64,000 bases of DNA from Larkinella rosea (lineage in GTDB: Bacteria; Bacteroidota; Bacteroidia; Cytophagales; Spirosomataceae): NCBI RefSeq assembly GCF_003858635.1, contig NZ_RQJO01000011.1, positions 310,001 to 374,000 on the forward strand. Reading direction: 5' to 3'. Position 1 is the first letter of the stretch. Each line of letters begins with the position of its first letter. The notes beneath the pieces are model-generated. The model did no database searches, was not told the origin of the DNA, and saw only the letters and a program-made list of their open reading frames with translations. Positions 8,850-17,169 of the stretch are shown here, one piece after another. Position numbers and translations under genes: made by a program.

Positions 8850-9496
8850 CCTTCACCGAACATTTGTGGAAAACCGCGCTGCCGGTTTACGAAAAAATTC
8901 AGGCGCATCCGTTCAATCAGGAGTTGAAAACCGGAACCTTGCCGGTCGAGACCTTTAAATTTTACATCTACCAGGATTCGCTGTATCTGGCGGATTTCGC
9001 GCGGGCGCTGGCCGTTGCCGGAACCCGCGCCGGAACGAGTGAGGAGCTGCTGGCATTCCTGCAATTTGCGCAAAATGCCATTCTCGTGGAGCGCGCCCTG
9101 CACGAAAGCTACTTTTCGGAATACAAGATTGACTTCAGCAGCTGCAAAGCGCCGGGGTGTTTTGCGTACACGAATTACCTGTTAGCTGCCAGCGCTTACG
9201 AATCCTACGAAGTAGCCGTGGCCGCACTTTTGCCCTGTTTCTGGATATACAAAAAGGTCGGCGATTTTGTTTATGCCCATCAAACCGCCCCCAATCCGTA
9301 CCAGAACTGGATCGATGCCTACGCCGGAGAAGAATTTGCGGTCGCTGTTACCAAAATCCTTGCCATTGTCGATCGGTTGGGCGAACAGGCTTCCGAATCC
9401 GTCAGAAACCGCATGACCGAAGCCTATCTGACTTCGTCGCGGCTGGAATACATTTTCTGGGACAGCGCCTACCGCCGGGAATCGTGGCCGGTCTGA
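8846..9496 (+). CDS. tenA: TenA-family thiaminase II / aminopyrimidine aminohydrolase
   Basis: Hydrolyses aminopyrimidine breakdown products of thiamin (amino-HMP) to HMP, feeding ThiD. The 216 residues include YIYQDSLYLADFAR near 32-45 (the pocket Asp/Tyr of the family), LLPCFWIYKKVGD near 128-140 with the nucleophilic Cys that marks the TenA_C type, and SRLEYIFWD near the C terminus with the conserved Glu. It starts within the thiD stop and ends 5 bases from the convergent M20 peptidase. No thiC, thiG, thiH or thiS is present, so the operon reads as salvage only. Confidence 0.94.
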   Translation: MTFTEHLWKTALPVYEKIQAHPFNQELKTGTLPVETFKFYIYQDSLYLADFARALAVAGTRAGTSEELLAFLQFAQNAILVERALHESYFSEYKIDFSSCKAPGCFAYTNYLLAASAYESYEVAVAALLPCFWIYKKVGDFVYAHQTAPNPYQNWIDAYAGEEFAVAVTKILAIVDRLGEQASESVRNRMTEAYLTSSRLEYIFWDSAYRRESWPV

Positions 9497-9501
9497 ACTG
9501 C

Positions 9502-10791
9502 CTATTTGGCAATTCCCGCTTCGGCCAGCAACACCAGCAGCGCGTTTTGCAGGCCCAGAACGCCTTTGTCGTTCAGCCACCATTCGTTCAGGGCGTGAAC
9601 GTTGCCGCCAACACCCCCGCTGCCAATCGTGATCGCCGGAACGCCGAGTGAAATCGGTGTGTTGGCGTTGGTCGAAGAAACGTCCAGTTTCGGAACTGCC
9701 CCCAGAAAGGTCGAAACCGCCATGGCCCGCTGCACCAGCGGAACGGTTGGCTCGGTTTTGCCGGACGGGCGATCGCCGATTTTTTTAACATCAACCGTCA
9801 AGTCGGGACCGCTGCGTTTCAGGCTGTTTTCTTCTTTCAACGCCCGCTGAACAGCGGTTTGCAACAACTGATCGATGCCCTTGAGTCGCTCCGGACTCTC
9901 GGAACGCATATCAATTTCCATCCACGATTCGTACGGGATGGCGTTCACCGACGTTCCTCCGCCGATCACGCTGACGCTGTAGGTGGTTTTGACGCCCTGC
10001 CGCGTGAATTTGTCGGCTTCACCCGTAAAGTAATAAATGGCCTTTCCGAGCGCGCTGTGCGGGTTGACGATGCCAAATGCCCCGTAGGAATGGCCGCCCG
10101 ACCCCTTGAACGTGATCCGGTAACGGTACGAACCCAGACCCCGGTGGACAATTTCGCTGATGCCGTCGCCATCGACCGCGATGTACGAATTGATTTTCGA
10201 ACCGTGGGTCTTGAACAAATGCTTGACGCCCCGCAAATCGCCCAGCCCTTCTTCGCCCACGGCACCAACAAACCAGACGTCGGCATCGGTTTCGATCTTC
10301 GCTTTTTCCAGTCCTTTCAAAACCGTCAGAATGGCGACCAGTCCGCGGGTATCGTCGCCCACGCCGGGCGCGTAAAGCGTGTCGCCTTTCTGCCTGACTT
10401 TCACGTCGGTTCCTTCCGGGAAAACCGTATCCAGATGCGCTTCGACCACCACGGTTTTCCGGCTGGAACGCCCTTTGCGTTTCGCGATCACGTTGCCGAT
10501 TTCATCGATCCAGACCGAATCCGCCCCGGCTTCTTTCAGCATCGCGGCATATTTCTTCGCTTTGGCGGTTTCTTTGAACGGCGGAGCGGGGGTTTCCGTG
10601 AGCGCAATCAGGTCCTGTTTTGTCTGGGGTTCCCAGTCCGCAAAGTGTTGAAAAACCGCTTTCACCACCGAACGATTCGCGAGTGATTTAATCTCATCCG
10701 TGTAGCGTTTTTCTACGGCGACGGATTCCTGAGCGTGCAGAAAAGAAGGGAATGTAAAAAGAAGGAAGCAACAAAAAAACGCTGATTTCAT
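9502..10791 (-). CDS. Secreted M20-family metallopeptidase
   Basis: A 429-residue dizinc exopeptidase of the M20 family (dipeptidase/PepT-like), probably periplasmic: the signal peptide is MKSAFFCCFLLFTFPSFLHA. Metal and catalytic residues are visible: HLDT (His119, Asp121), GVGDDTRG (Asp146), the GEEGLGD pair (Glu180 catalytic, Glu181 metal), VDGDG (Asp207) and NVHALNEW (His399). The dimerisation 'lid' domain lies between, with GGHSYGAFG at about 232-240. The exact substrate cannot be read from sequence. It is convergent with tenA (5-base gap) and faces away from permease copy 3. Confidence 0.93.
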   Translation of the reverse strand: MKSAFFCCFLLFTFPSFLHAQESVAVEKRYTDEIKSLANRSVVKAVFQHFADWEPQTKQDLIALTETPAPPFKETAKAKKYAAMLKEAGADSVWIDEIGNVIAKRKGRSSRKTVVVEAHLDTVFPEGTDVKVRQKGDTLYAPGVGDDTRGLVAILTVLKGLEKAKIETDADVWFVGAVGEEGLGDLRGVKHLFKTHGSKINSYIAVDGDGISEIVHRGLGSYRYRITFKGSGGHSYGAFGIVNPHSALGKAIYYFTGEADKFTRQGVKTTYSVSVIGGGTSVNAIPYESWMEIDMRSESPERLKGIDQLLQTAVQRALKEENSLKRSGPDLTVDVKKIGDRPSGKTEPTVPLVQRAMAVSTFLGAVPKLDVSSTNANTPISLGVPAITIGSGGVGGNVHALNEWWLNDKGVLGLQNALLVLLAEAGIAK

Positions 10792-10883
10792 GGATTTGTG
10801 ATGAAGAAAAACCTAAAATAGTGATTTAAACGAATTGTTTGATCGCGACGGCGACCCGGCCGCGTTCCTATCAAAATCACGAA

Positions 10884-10923
10884 TTGTCCGAAACCGACAA
10901 ACCCAACCGTCCATTTGCGGACA
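10884..10923 (+). promoter_or_regulatory. Paired palindromic operator candidates upstream of permease copy 3
   Basis: Two sites: TTGTCCGAAACCGACAA (10884-10900) and CCGTCCATTTGCGGACA (10907-10923). The second is nearly identical to CCGTCCGTTTGCGGACA at 17773-17789 upstream of copy 5. The pair recurs in reverse orientation at 35607-35645 next to the PadR gene. Spacing from the second site to the shared promoter-like block is 31 bases here and 32 at copy 5. This suggests binding sites of one regulator, perhaps the PadR protein, which is inference. Confidence 0.6.
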
Positions 10924-10954
10924 TATCAATAAAAGGCCGTTAAATAAGCGCCTT

Positions 10955-10996
10955 ACAGTCAATAGATTAGTCTTTCTGGTACACCATTTGGGATAG
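10955..10996 (+). promoter_or_regulatory. Conserved promoter-like block upstream of permease copy 3
   Basis: A 42-base block matching 17822-17863 at most positions without gaps, including the core TTTCTGGTAYACCRTTTGGG and a leading ACAGTYAATAGRTT. It lies 29 bases before the ATG of copy 3. It could hold the promoter (Bacteroidota -33/-7 type), but the exact boxes are unclear. Confidence 0.55.
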
Positions 10997-11025
10997 TTGT
11001 GAACACAGTAGTAACCTAAACAGCC

Positions 11026-13464
11026 ATGTACAAAAACTACCTCAAAATTGCGCTCCGGAATTTGTTGAAAAACAAGGTATTTTCGGGCGTCAACATTGCC
11101 GGGCTGGCGCTCGGGATTGCCGCTTTTGTCCTGATCCTGGAATACATCAGTTTTGAGAAAAGTGTCAACGGTTTTCATAAGAACCTGCCGACGCTGTACC
11201 GGATGTTGTGGCAGAACAAAACCGGCGACATCTGGCCGGACATGCCGCCGGCGGTGGCGACCTTGATGAAGCAGAAATTTCCGGAAGTGACCGATTTTTG
11301 CCGGGTAGTCGACAGTTCCATTTCCGGCATCGTAACCTCCGCCACCGGGCAAAACCGCCAGTCGCCCCGGGCATTTCGGGAAACGGAAATTGCGTATGCC
11401 GACGCCAGTTTTTTCTCCCTTTTTAGTTTCCCGATTCTGCAGGGCGATGCCGCTACGGCGCTGACCCGCCCCAATACGGTGGCCGTTTCGGAGTCGTATG
11501 CCCGGAAATATTTTGGCAATGCAAAGGCACTGGGACAGGTGTTGACCTTCAATAACCAGTTTGGCGAAGCGCTTTACACCGTGACGGCGGTCTATGCCGA
11601 CATGCCCCAGAATTCGGATTTGCAGTTCGGCATGGTGTTTTCGCTGCAAACATTTGCGAATCCGGCCAACCTCAACGGCAACGACTGGGCGCGGCTCGAC
11701 AGCTTCGACGGTGCCTATCTGATCACCTATCTGCAGTTGCCCGAAGGGGCGGATTATCGGAAACTGGAGGACAAATTCGATCAGCTGAAAAAGAAGCTCC
11801 GGCCCGAAGACGCCAACCGGATGGTGCTGCAACCGGCCAAAAACATCCACCTGGGCGCGTCGCTGAGCGATCCGTTTCCAACCACCGGCAACCTGGGTTT
11901 TGTTTATTTACTGGGCGGAATAGCGGTTCTGATTCTGGTCATTGCCTGGTTCAATTACATCAACCTCTCGACCGCCGGAGCCTTGAAACGAGCGAAGGAA
12001 GTGGGCGTTCGGAAGGTGATCGGAGCGGGGCAGCGGCAGTTGATCGGGCAGTTTCTGGGCGAATCGTTTCTGCTGAATCTGCTCGGTTTCGGGCTGGCAC
12101 TGATGGTGGTGATGACCTTGCAGCCTGTATTTAATGAATTGATTAAGAAAGAGTTATCGCTGGATCTGCTGACTTCCGATACGTTCTGGCTGACCGGTTT
12201 GGGGCTGCTGCTTTTCGGTGCAATGGCATCGGGCGGTTATACAGCTTTTGCGCTGGCGTCGTTCCGACCGCTTCAGACGCTGAAAGGAGCTTTTGGGACG
12301 AGTGCAAAGGGCGGTTCGTTGCGGAAAACGCTGGTGGTTTTCCAATTCAGCGTATCCGTGGTGCTCATCATTTGCACGTTCGTGCTGTACCGCCAGTTGC
12401 GGTTTATGCAGAACCAGAATCTGGGCGTCAAACTGGATCAGCGCGTGGTGATTCACGGGCCGGAAGTGGGAAAAGATTCGACGTTTACGGCCCGGACGGC
12501 GGCTTTGGAACACGAACTGGACCAATTGCCATACATCAAAAATTTTTCCAGTTCGGGCACCGTACCCGGGAATTACTACAATTTCTCGACCAACGGCATC
12601 ACCCGCCAGAATCCGGATTTGGGCGATGATAAGAAAACGTATTCGATGGGATTCATCGATCCGAAATTTTTAGCGACTTACGGAATCGCTCTGGCTGCTG
12701 GCCGGAATTTTACGGCAACGGAATGCGAAGCGGGTTACGTGAAAAGTGGTAAATTGATGGTCAATGAGAAGGGAGCCAGGTGGTTAGGTTTCAAATCGGC
12801 GGCTGATGCGGTGGGCAGGATCATTAACTGGGGAAAACCGTTCGAAATTGTCGGCGTGGTGAAGGATTACCACCATCAGTCGCTTCAGAGAGCGATCGAT
12901 CCGATCATTTTCATGCCCCAGAACCACGGCAACTGGCTAACGATCCAGCTTTCTACCGACCGCATTCAGACCAAAATAGCGGACCTGCAACGGCTTTACA
13001 AAGCGAGTTATCCGGGCAATCCGTTCGAATTCTTTTTCGTGGATGAAAATTACAACAAGCAATACCAGACGGAGCAGCAATACGGCCGGATTTTCATCAC
13101 GGCCTCGCTGCTGGCGATTTTCATTGCCTGCCTGGGTCTGTTCGGTCTGGCGACTTTCCTGACCGAGCAGCGGACCAAGGAAATCGGCGTGCGGAAAGTG
13201 CTGGGCGCGTCGGTGGGCAGCATCGTGTCACTGCTTTCGAAAGATTTTATGAAGCTGGTTTTGGTGGCGTTTGTGATTGCTGCGCCCATTGCCTGGTACG
13301 CAGCCCGGTATTGGTTACAGAATTTCGAATACAAAATTGAGCTGGAGTGGTGGCTGTTCGGCCTGGCGGGCGGCCTGGCCGTGCTGATTGCCCTGGCGAC
13401 GATTTCCTTCCAAAGCATCAAAGCCGCCCTGACGAACCCAGTTTCCTCGCTGCGCTCGGAGTAG
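11026..13464 (+). CDS. MacB/FtsX-type ABC transporter permease, copy 3
   Basis: An 812-residue two-half permease starting MYKNYLKIALRNLLKNKVF. TM1 (NIAGLALGIAAFVLIL) is about 23-40 and is followed by EYISFEKSVNGFHKN in place of the usual D-E-x-S-x-D motif. The first FtsX bundle reads FNYINLSTAGALKRAKEVG near 308-326, the second EQRTKEIGVRKVLGAS near 713. It ends NPVSSLRSE. It has one of the clearest private regulatory regions in the array (sites at 10884-10923, block at 10955-10996), so it probably starts its own transcript. An AT-rich inverted repeat follows its stop. Mixed subgroup with copies 2, 8, 14, 15 and 17. Confidence 0.95.
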   Translation: MYKNYLKIALRNLLKNKVFSGVNIAGLALGIAAFVLILEYISFEKSVNGFHKNLPTLYRMLWQNKTGDIWPDMPPAVATLMKQKFPEVTDFCRVVDSSISGIVTSATGQNRQSPRAFRETEIAYADASFFSLFSFPILQGDAATALTRPNTVAVSESYARKYFGNAKALGQVLTFNNQFGEALYTVTAVYADMPQNSDLQFGMVFSLQTFANPANLNGNDWARLDSFDGAYLITYLQLPEGADYRKLEDKFDQLKKKLRPEDANRMVLQPAKNIHLGASLSDPFPTTGNLGFVYLLGGIAVLILVIAWFNYINLSTAGALKRAKEVGVRKVIGAGQRQLIGQFLGESFLLNLLGFGLALMVVMTLQPVFNELIKKELSLDLLTSDTFWLTGLGLLLFGAMASGGYTAFALASFRPLQTLKGAFGTSAKGGSLRKTLVVFQFSVSVVLIICTFVLYRQLRFMQNQNLGVKLDQRVVIHGPEVGKDSTFTARTAALEHELDQLPYIKNFSSSGTVPGNYYNFSTNGITRQNPDLGDDKKTYSMGFIDPKFLATYGIALAAGRNFTATECEAGYVKSGKLMVNEKGARWLGFKSAADAVGRIINWGKPFEIVGVVKDYHHQSLQRAIDPIIFMPQNHGNWLTIQLSTDRIQTKIADLQRLYKASYPGNPFEFFFVDENYNKQYQTEQQYGRIFITASLLAIFIACLGLFGLATFLTEQRTKEIGVRKVLGASVGSIVSLLSKDFMKLVLVAFVIAAPIAWYAARYWLQNFEYKIELEWWLFGLAGGLAVLIALATISFQSIKAALTNPVSSLRSE

Positions 13465-13477
13465 GTAGGTACTTGAT

Positions 13478-13569
13478 AATGAACAATTAACAATTAATAA
13501 TGAAATTGTCCGGGCACGATGCTTGTCTTAGAGGATGTTACTTTCATTATTCATTGTTAATTGTTCATT
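13478..13569. repeat. AT-rich inverted repeat (AATGAACAATTAAC family)
   Basis: A 28-base arm AATGAACAATTAACAATTAA... (13478-13505) is matched by its reverse complement at 13542-13569 with one mismatch. The loop is 36 bases. Relatives lie at 20239-20331, 33731-33793 and 36083-36154, always in intergenic gaps. It is likely an mRNA hairpin or a small palindromic mobile repeat. Confidence 0.85.
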
Positions 13570-13617
13570 TGAAACAAATGAAACAAACTTAACTTTTTTT
13601 AACGTCCCCATCTTCCG

Positions 13618-13657
13618 GGTTGTCCGTACCTTGAGCCGCAATCAATGACGGACAACC
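13618..13657 (+). promoter_or_regulatory. Inverted repeat abutting the start codon of permease copy 4
   Basis: GGTTGTCCGT (13618-13627) and ACGGACAACC (13648-13657) form perfect 10-base arms around a 20-base centre, and the second arm touches the ATG at 13658. The half-site TTGTCCG is the same as in the operator-like sites at 10884 and 35628. It could be a protein-binding site or an mRNA hairpin masking the start. Confidence 0.55.
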
Positions 13658-16036
13658 ATGCTACAGAATTACCTCAAAATTGCCTGGCGCGGGCTGCGAA
13701 AAAACCGGGGATTCAGCTTTATCAACATCCTCGGTCTGGCCGTCGGAATGGCGGTGGCCATGCTGATTGGCATTTGGGTCTGGGATGAACTGACCTTCGA
13801 CCGGTTTTATCAGAATGAAGCCAATCTGTACCGGGTGATGCTCAACCGGACGGCCAATGGCGAAACGACAACCCAGCCCAACGGTCCCCTGCCACTGGGT
13901 GATGTGCTCCGCAACGAAATACCGGAAATCAGGCGCGTAACCGAATCCCTCAACACCAACATGCGGGCCGAAGCCGGTCTGAAAGTCGGCGACAAAAAAC
14001 TGGTTCGTAAAGGGCAAAATGTGGGGAGTGAATTTTTCAGTATGTTCGACTTGCCAATGGTGTATGGAAGCCCGGCGACGGCGCTGAAGGAGTTGAATTC
14101 GATCATTCTGACCGAGCAAACTGCCGAGTCTTTGTTCGGAAAAACCGATCCGCTGGGAAAAACCGTTCGGCTGAACGACAATTTTGACCTGAACGTGACC
14201 GCAGTACTGAAAAAACTACCCGGAAACACCGCCTGGGATTTTGACTTTATCGTGCCGTTCAGCCATCTGGAAGCCAATACGCCCTGGATGCAAAGCAGCC
14301 GGACGAACTGGAACAACAACATCATTGAATATTTAGTCGAACTGCATCCGAATGCCAACCGGGCTGCCGTCGATTCCAAGCTGAAAGGAATCATCAAGCG
14401 GCACAATCCGGAGTCGATTTTTGAGGCTTTTCTGCATCCGGTCGAGCGCTGGCATCTATACGGCGAGTTTAAAAACGGCAAAAATACCGGTGGTTTTATT
14501 CGCTACGTGCGGCTTTTTGCCATGGTCGGTTTAGCGGTTTTGCTGATTGCCTGCATCAATTTCATGAACCTGGCCACGGCCCGATCCGAAAAACGGGCGA
14601 AGGAAGTGGGCGTCCGGAAGGCGGTGGGCTCGTTTCGGTCGCAGCTCATTGGCCAGTTTCTGAGCGAGTCGATGCTGATTGCCGGTCTGGCGCTTGTTCT
14701 GGCGTTGGCGCTGGTACTGGTTTTTCTGCCGGTTTTCAACGGAATTACCCAAAAACAACTTACGTTTCCGTGGCAACTTTCCGGTTTCTGGTTGCTGACG
14801 CTGGGTTTTACGGTCATTACCGGCGCGTTGGCGGGAAGTTATCCGGCTTTTTACCTATCGTCGTTTAACGCTGTGCGGGTGTTGAAGGGCAGCGTTCGGG
14901 TTGGCCGGAATGCGAACTGGCCGCGCAAGGTGCTGGTGGTGGTCCAATTTACGGGCTGTATTGCCTTCATCATCAGTGCTATTCTGGTTTATCAGCAAAT
15001 TCAGTACGCCAAAAACCGCCCTGTGGGCTACAACCCCGATCGGTTATTGACGGTAGCGCTGACGAACGATCTAAACCGGAACTACGACGCGGTTCGCAAT
15101 GAACTGCTTCGGTCGGGCGCGGTCGAAAATGTGACCAAAGCCTCCAGCCCGGCGACCACCATTACGGGCGATACGCGGGTGGACTGGGCGGGTAAGGCTC
15201 CCGACGAAATCATGCGGCTCAACCTGATCGGCGCATCACCGGATTACCTGGAAACGATGGGCATCAAGCTGAAAAGTGGCCGCAATTTTTATCCCAATAA
15301 TGCCGATTCCACGGCGGTGATTCTGAACGAAGCCGCCGTTCGGGCCATGCGGCTGAAGGAACCGCTGAATCAGGAAATGACGATGGTCTGGAATCCGGGC
15401 CGGAAGCTGCACGTGATTGGGGTGGTCGAAAACTCAATCATCGAATCGCCGTATACGCCCGTCAATCCGCTGATGTTACTCCCGAGTCAACCCTTTGAGA
15501 GCTACCTGATTTTTCGATTGGCTCCCCACCTGAATTCGGCGGAGGCCTTGGCGCGCATCGAACCGGTTTTTCAGCAATTCAATCCGGCGTATCCATTTGA
15601 CTATCAGTTTGTCAACGATGACTATAACCGCAAGTTTAAGCAGGAAGAACTGGTTGGGAAACTGGCGGGGGTGTTTGCGGTTCTGGCGGTTTTCATTGCC
15701 TGCCTCGGCCTGTTTGGACTGGCGGCTTCCCTCGCCGAACAGCGTACCAAAGAAGTTGGGATTCGCAAAGTACTGGGTGCCAGTGTGGTAAGTCTTTGGG
15801 GATTACTTTCCCGCGAATTTGTGGGGCTGGTGCTCATCGCCTGTCTGCTGGCGTCGCCCGTTGCAGCTTATGTCCTGAGCAACTGGCTCAATCAGTTTGA
15901 CTACCGCATCGGCCTGAAAATCTGGGTGTTTGCCCTGTCGGGCGGTTTAGCCATTCTGATTGCCCTACTAACCGTGAGTTTCCAAAGTATCAAAGCCGCC
16001 CTCATGAATCCGGTGAAAAGCCTGCGTTCGGAGTGA
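13658..16036 (+). CDS. MacB/FtsX-type ABC transporter permease, copy 4
   Basis: A 792-residue two-half permease, MLQNYLKIAWRGLRKNRGF. It is the first member of subgroup C (with copies 12, 16 and 18), marked by TM1 GMAVAMLIGIWVWDELTFD (about 30-48), a conserved HPVERWHLYGEFKNG before TM2, and INFMNLATARSEKRAKEVG near 300-318 followed by VRKAVGSFRSQL. The second bundle reads EQRTKEVGIRKVLGAS near 695, then a Trp-containing SLWGLLSREF typical of this subgroup. It ends NPVKSLRSE. The start is fixed by the inverted repeat touching it and by paralog alignment. Transport substrate unknown. Confidence 0.95.
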   Translation: MLQNYLKIAWRGLRKNRGFSFINILGLAVGMAVAMLIGIWVWDELTFDRFYQNEANLYRVMLNRTANGETTTQPNGPLPLGDVLRNEIPEIRRVTESLNTNMRAEAGLKVGDKKLVRKGQNVGSEFFSMFDLPMVYGSPATALKELNSIILTEQTAESLFGKTDPLGKTVRLNDNFDLNVTAVLKKLPGNTAWDFDFIVPFSHLEANTPWMQSSRTNWNNNIIEYLVELHPNANRAAVDSKLKGIIKRHNPESIFEAFLHPVERWHLYGEFKNGKNTGGFIRYVRLFAMVGLAVLLIACINFMNLATARSEKRAKEVGVRKAVGSFRSQLIGQFLSESMLIAGLALVLALALVLVFLPVFNGITQKQLTFPWQLSGFWLLTLGFTVITGALAGSYPAFYLSSFNAVRVLKGSVRVGRNANWPRKVLVVVQFTGCIAFIISAILVYQQIQYAKNRPVGYNPDRLLTVALTNDLNRNYDAVRNELLRSGAVENVTKASSPATTITGDTRVDWAGKAPDEIMRLNLIGASPDYLETMGIKLKSGRNFYPNNADSTAVILNEAAVRAMRLKEPLNQEMTMVWNPGRKLHVIGVVENSIIESPYTPVNPLMLLPSQPFESYLIFRLAPHLNSAEALARIEPVFQQFNPAYPFDYQFVNDDYNRKFKQEELVGKLAGVFAVLAVFIACLGLFGLAASLAEQRTKEVGIRKVLGASVVSLWGLLSREFVGLVLIACLLASPVAAYVLSNWLNQFDYRIGLKIWVFALSGGLAILIALLTVSFQSIKAALMNPVKSLRSE

Positions 16037-16038
16037 AA

Positions 16039-16153
16039 AGCATAGGGCATGGGGCAGAGGGGTTTGGGCAACGGGTCGTTCCAGTTCAGGCACTTACTTT
16101 TCTCTCCATGTCCTTCTCCTTTGCTTTAAACCCTCTGCCCTCTGCTTTTAAAT
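16039..16153. repeat. Imperfect inverted repeat after permease copy 4
   Basis: A left arm around AAAAGCATAGGGCATGGGGC is matched imperfectly by a right arm around AAACCCTCTGCCCTCTGCTT. It is G-rich on one side and C-rich on the other, about 115 bases in all. The sequence is distinct from the other repeat families but sits in the same position, between stop and next start. Confidence 0.5.
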
Positions 16154-16192
16154 TCGTATCTTTCGTTTATCCGGAACTCAACTGCAAAAGCT

Positions 16193-17164
16193 ATGGATGC
16201 GCGGGGTTTGATTTGGTGGGTACTGGGGCTGGCCGTCTGGCAAAACGCAGCCGGGCAGTCGAAGGTAGCGAGTGTCAGGGGATTGAAAGGAGACTATTTC
16301 GTTGGGACCAATTACGAACGCAAAGTATTTTCCCGAATCGATCCAGAAGTCAATTTTGACTGGGAATACGGAACTACGCCGGGGCCCGGAATCGGCCACT
16401 CGTACTACTCGATTCGCTGGACCGGGAAATTATACGCGCCGAAAACCGGCATTTATAAATTTATGGCGACCGTCGACGATGGCATCCGGCTTTGGGTGAA
16501 CGGCAAAAAGGTTATTGACGTCTGGGAGCTAAATGATAATAAGACGTTCCGGGGTGAAATCCGGCTGGCTGCGGGGCGGTATTACGACCTACGGGTCGAT
16601 TTCTTCAACGCCCAGCACGGCGGAAGTATCAGCCTGTACTGGATACCGCCCAACCAGACCGGCCTGACGAGCCTGACCCGCGACTTTTTGTTCAGAACGG
16701 AACCGCTCAAACCCCTGGTCTCAAAAAGCATTGAAAAACCAGTGCCGGTTTTTCGGAAAAAAGTAGAGCCCATTGCGGCTGTTAAAGTCCCGAAAAAAAC
16801 GGATCATTTCGAGAACCTGAAAACTGGTGATAAACTGGTGCTCAACCAGGTTTTTTTCGTGCAAAGTGAATACCGTCTCCTGCCGGAATCATATGGGGAA
16901 CTGGACAAGCTGGTTCAGGCTTTGAGTCGAAATCCCGCGTTGCGCATTGAAATCAGCGGGCATACGGATAACGTGGGTGATCCGCGACTGAATTTGGTGT
17001 TATCCGAAAACCGGGCCAGCGTAATTTCGACGTACCTGGTCCGCAACGGCATTGATGGCCAGCGGATTGAGGCCAAAGGCTACGGCGGCTCACGGCCGAT
17101 TGCCGATAATGAGACCGAAGCGGGCCGGTCGAAAAACCGCCGGGTCGAGTTTATCGTAAAATAA
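16193..17164 (+). CDS. PA14 domain / OmpA-like C-terminal domain protein
   Basis: A 323-residue envelope protein. A signal peptide (about 1-21, ending NAAGQ) is followed by a PA14-type beta-barrel carbohydrate-binding domain about 28-165 (GLKGDYFVG, YYSIRWTGKLYAPKTGIYKF, VDDGIRLWVNGKKVID, GRYYDLRVDFFN). A basic linker follows, then an OmpA peptidoglycan-binding domain about 205-322 with ISGHTDNVGDPRLN, LSENRASVISTYLV and GRSKNRRVEFIVK, which contain the Asp and Arg that hold diaminopimelate. It probably anchors to peptidoglycan from the periplasm and binds glycan. It is a single gene between permease copy 4 and a repeat-bounded GxxExxY gene. Confidence 0.9.
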   Translation: MDARGLIWWVLGLAVWQNAAGQSKVASVRGLKGDYFVGTNYERKVFSRIDPEVNFDWEYGTTPGPGIGHSYYSIRWTGKLYAPKTGIYKFMATVDDGIRLWVNGKKVIDVWELNDNKTFRGEIRLAAGRYYDLRVDFFNAQHGGSISLYWIPPNQTGLTSLTRDFLFRTEPLKPLVSKSIEKPVPVFRKKVEPIAAVKVPKKTDHFENLKTGDKLVLNQVFFVQSEYRLLPESYGELDKLVQALSRNPALRIEISGHTDNVGDPRLNLVLSENRASVISTYLVRNGIDGQRIEAKGYGGSRPIADNETEAGRSKNRRVEFIVK

Positions 17165-17169
17165 CCGTC

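Noticed and set aside
9859-10686. 275-codon frame on the plus strand
   Set aside because: It lies entirely antisense to the well-supported M20 peptidase and has no recognisable domain; it is a by-product of GC-rich codon use.
10813-11850. 345-codon minus-strand frame
   Set aside because: It spans the regulatory region and first third of permease copy 3 in antisense; composition is typical of a shadow frame (rich in His, Arg and Gln).
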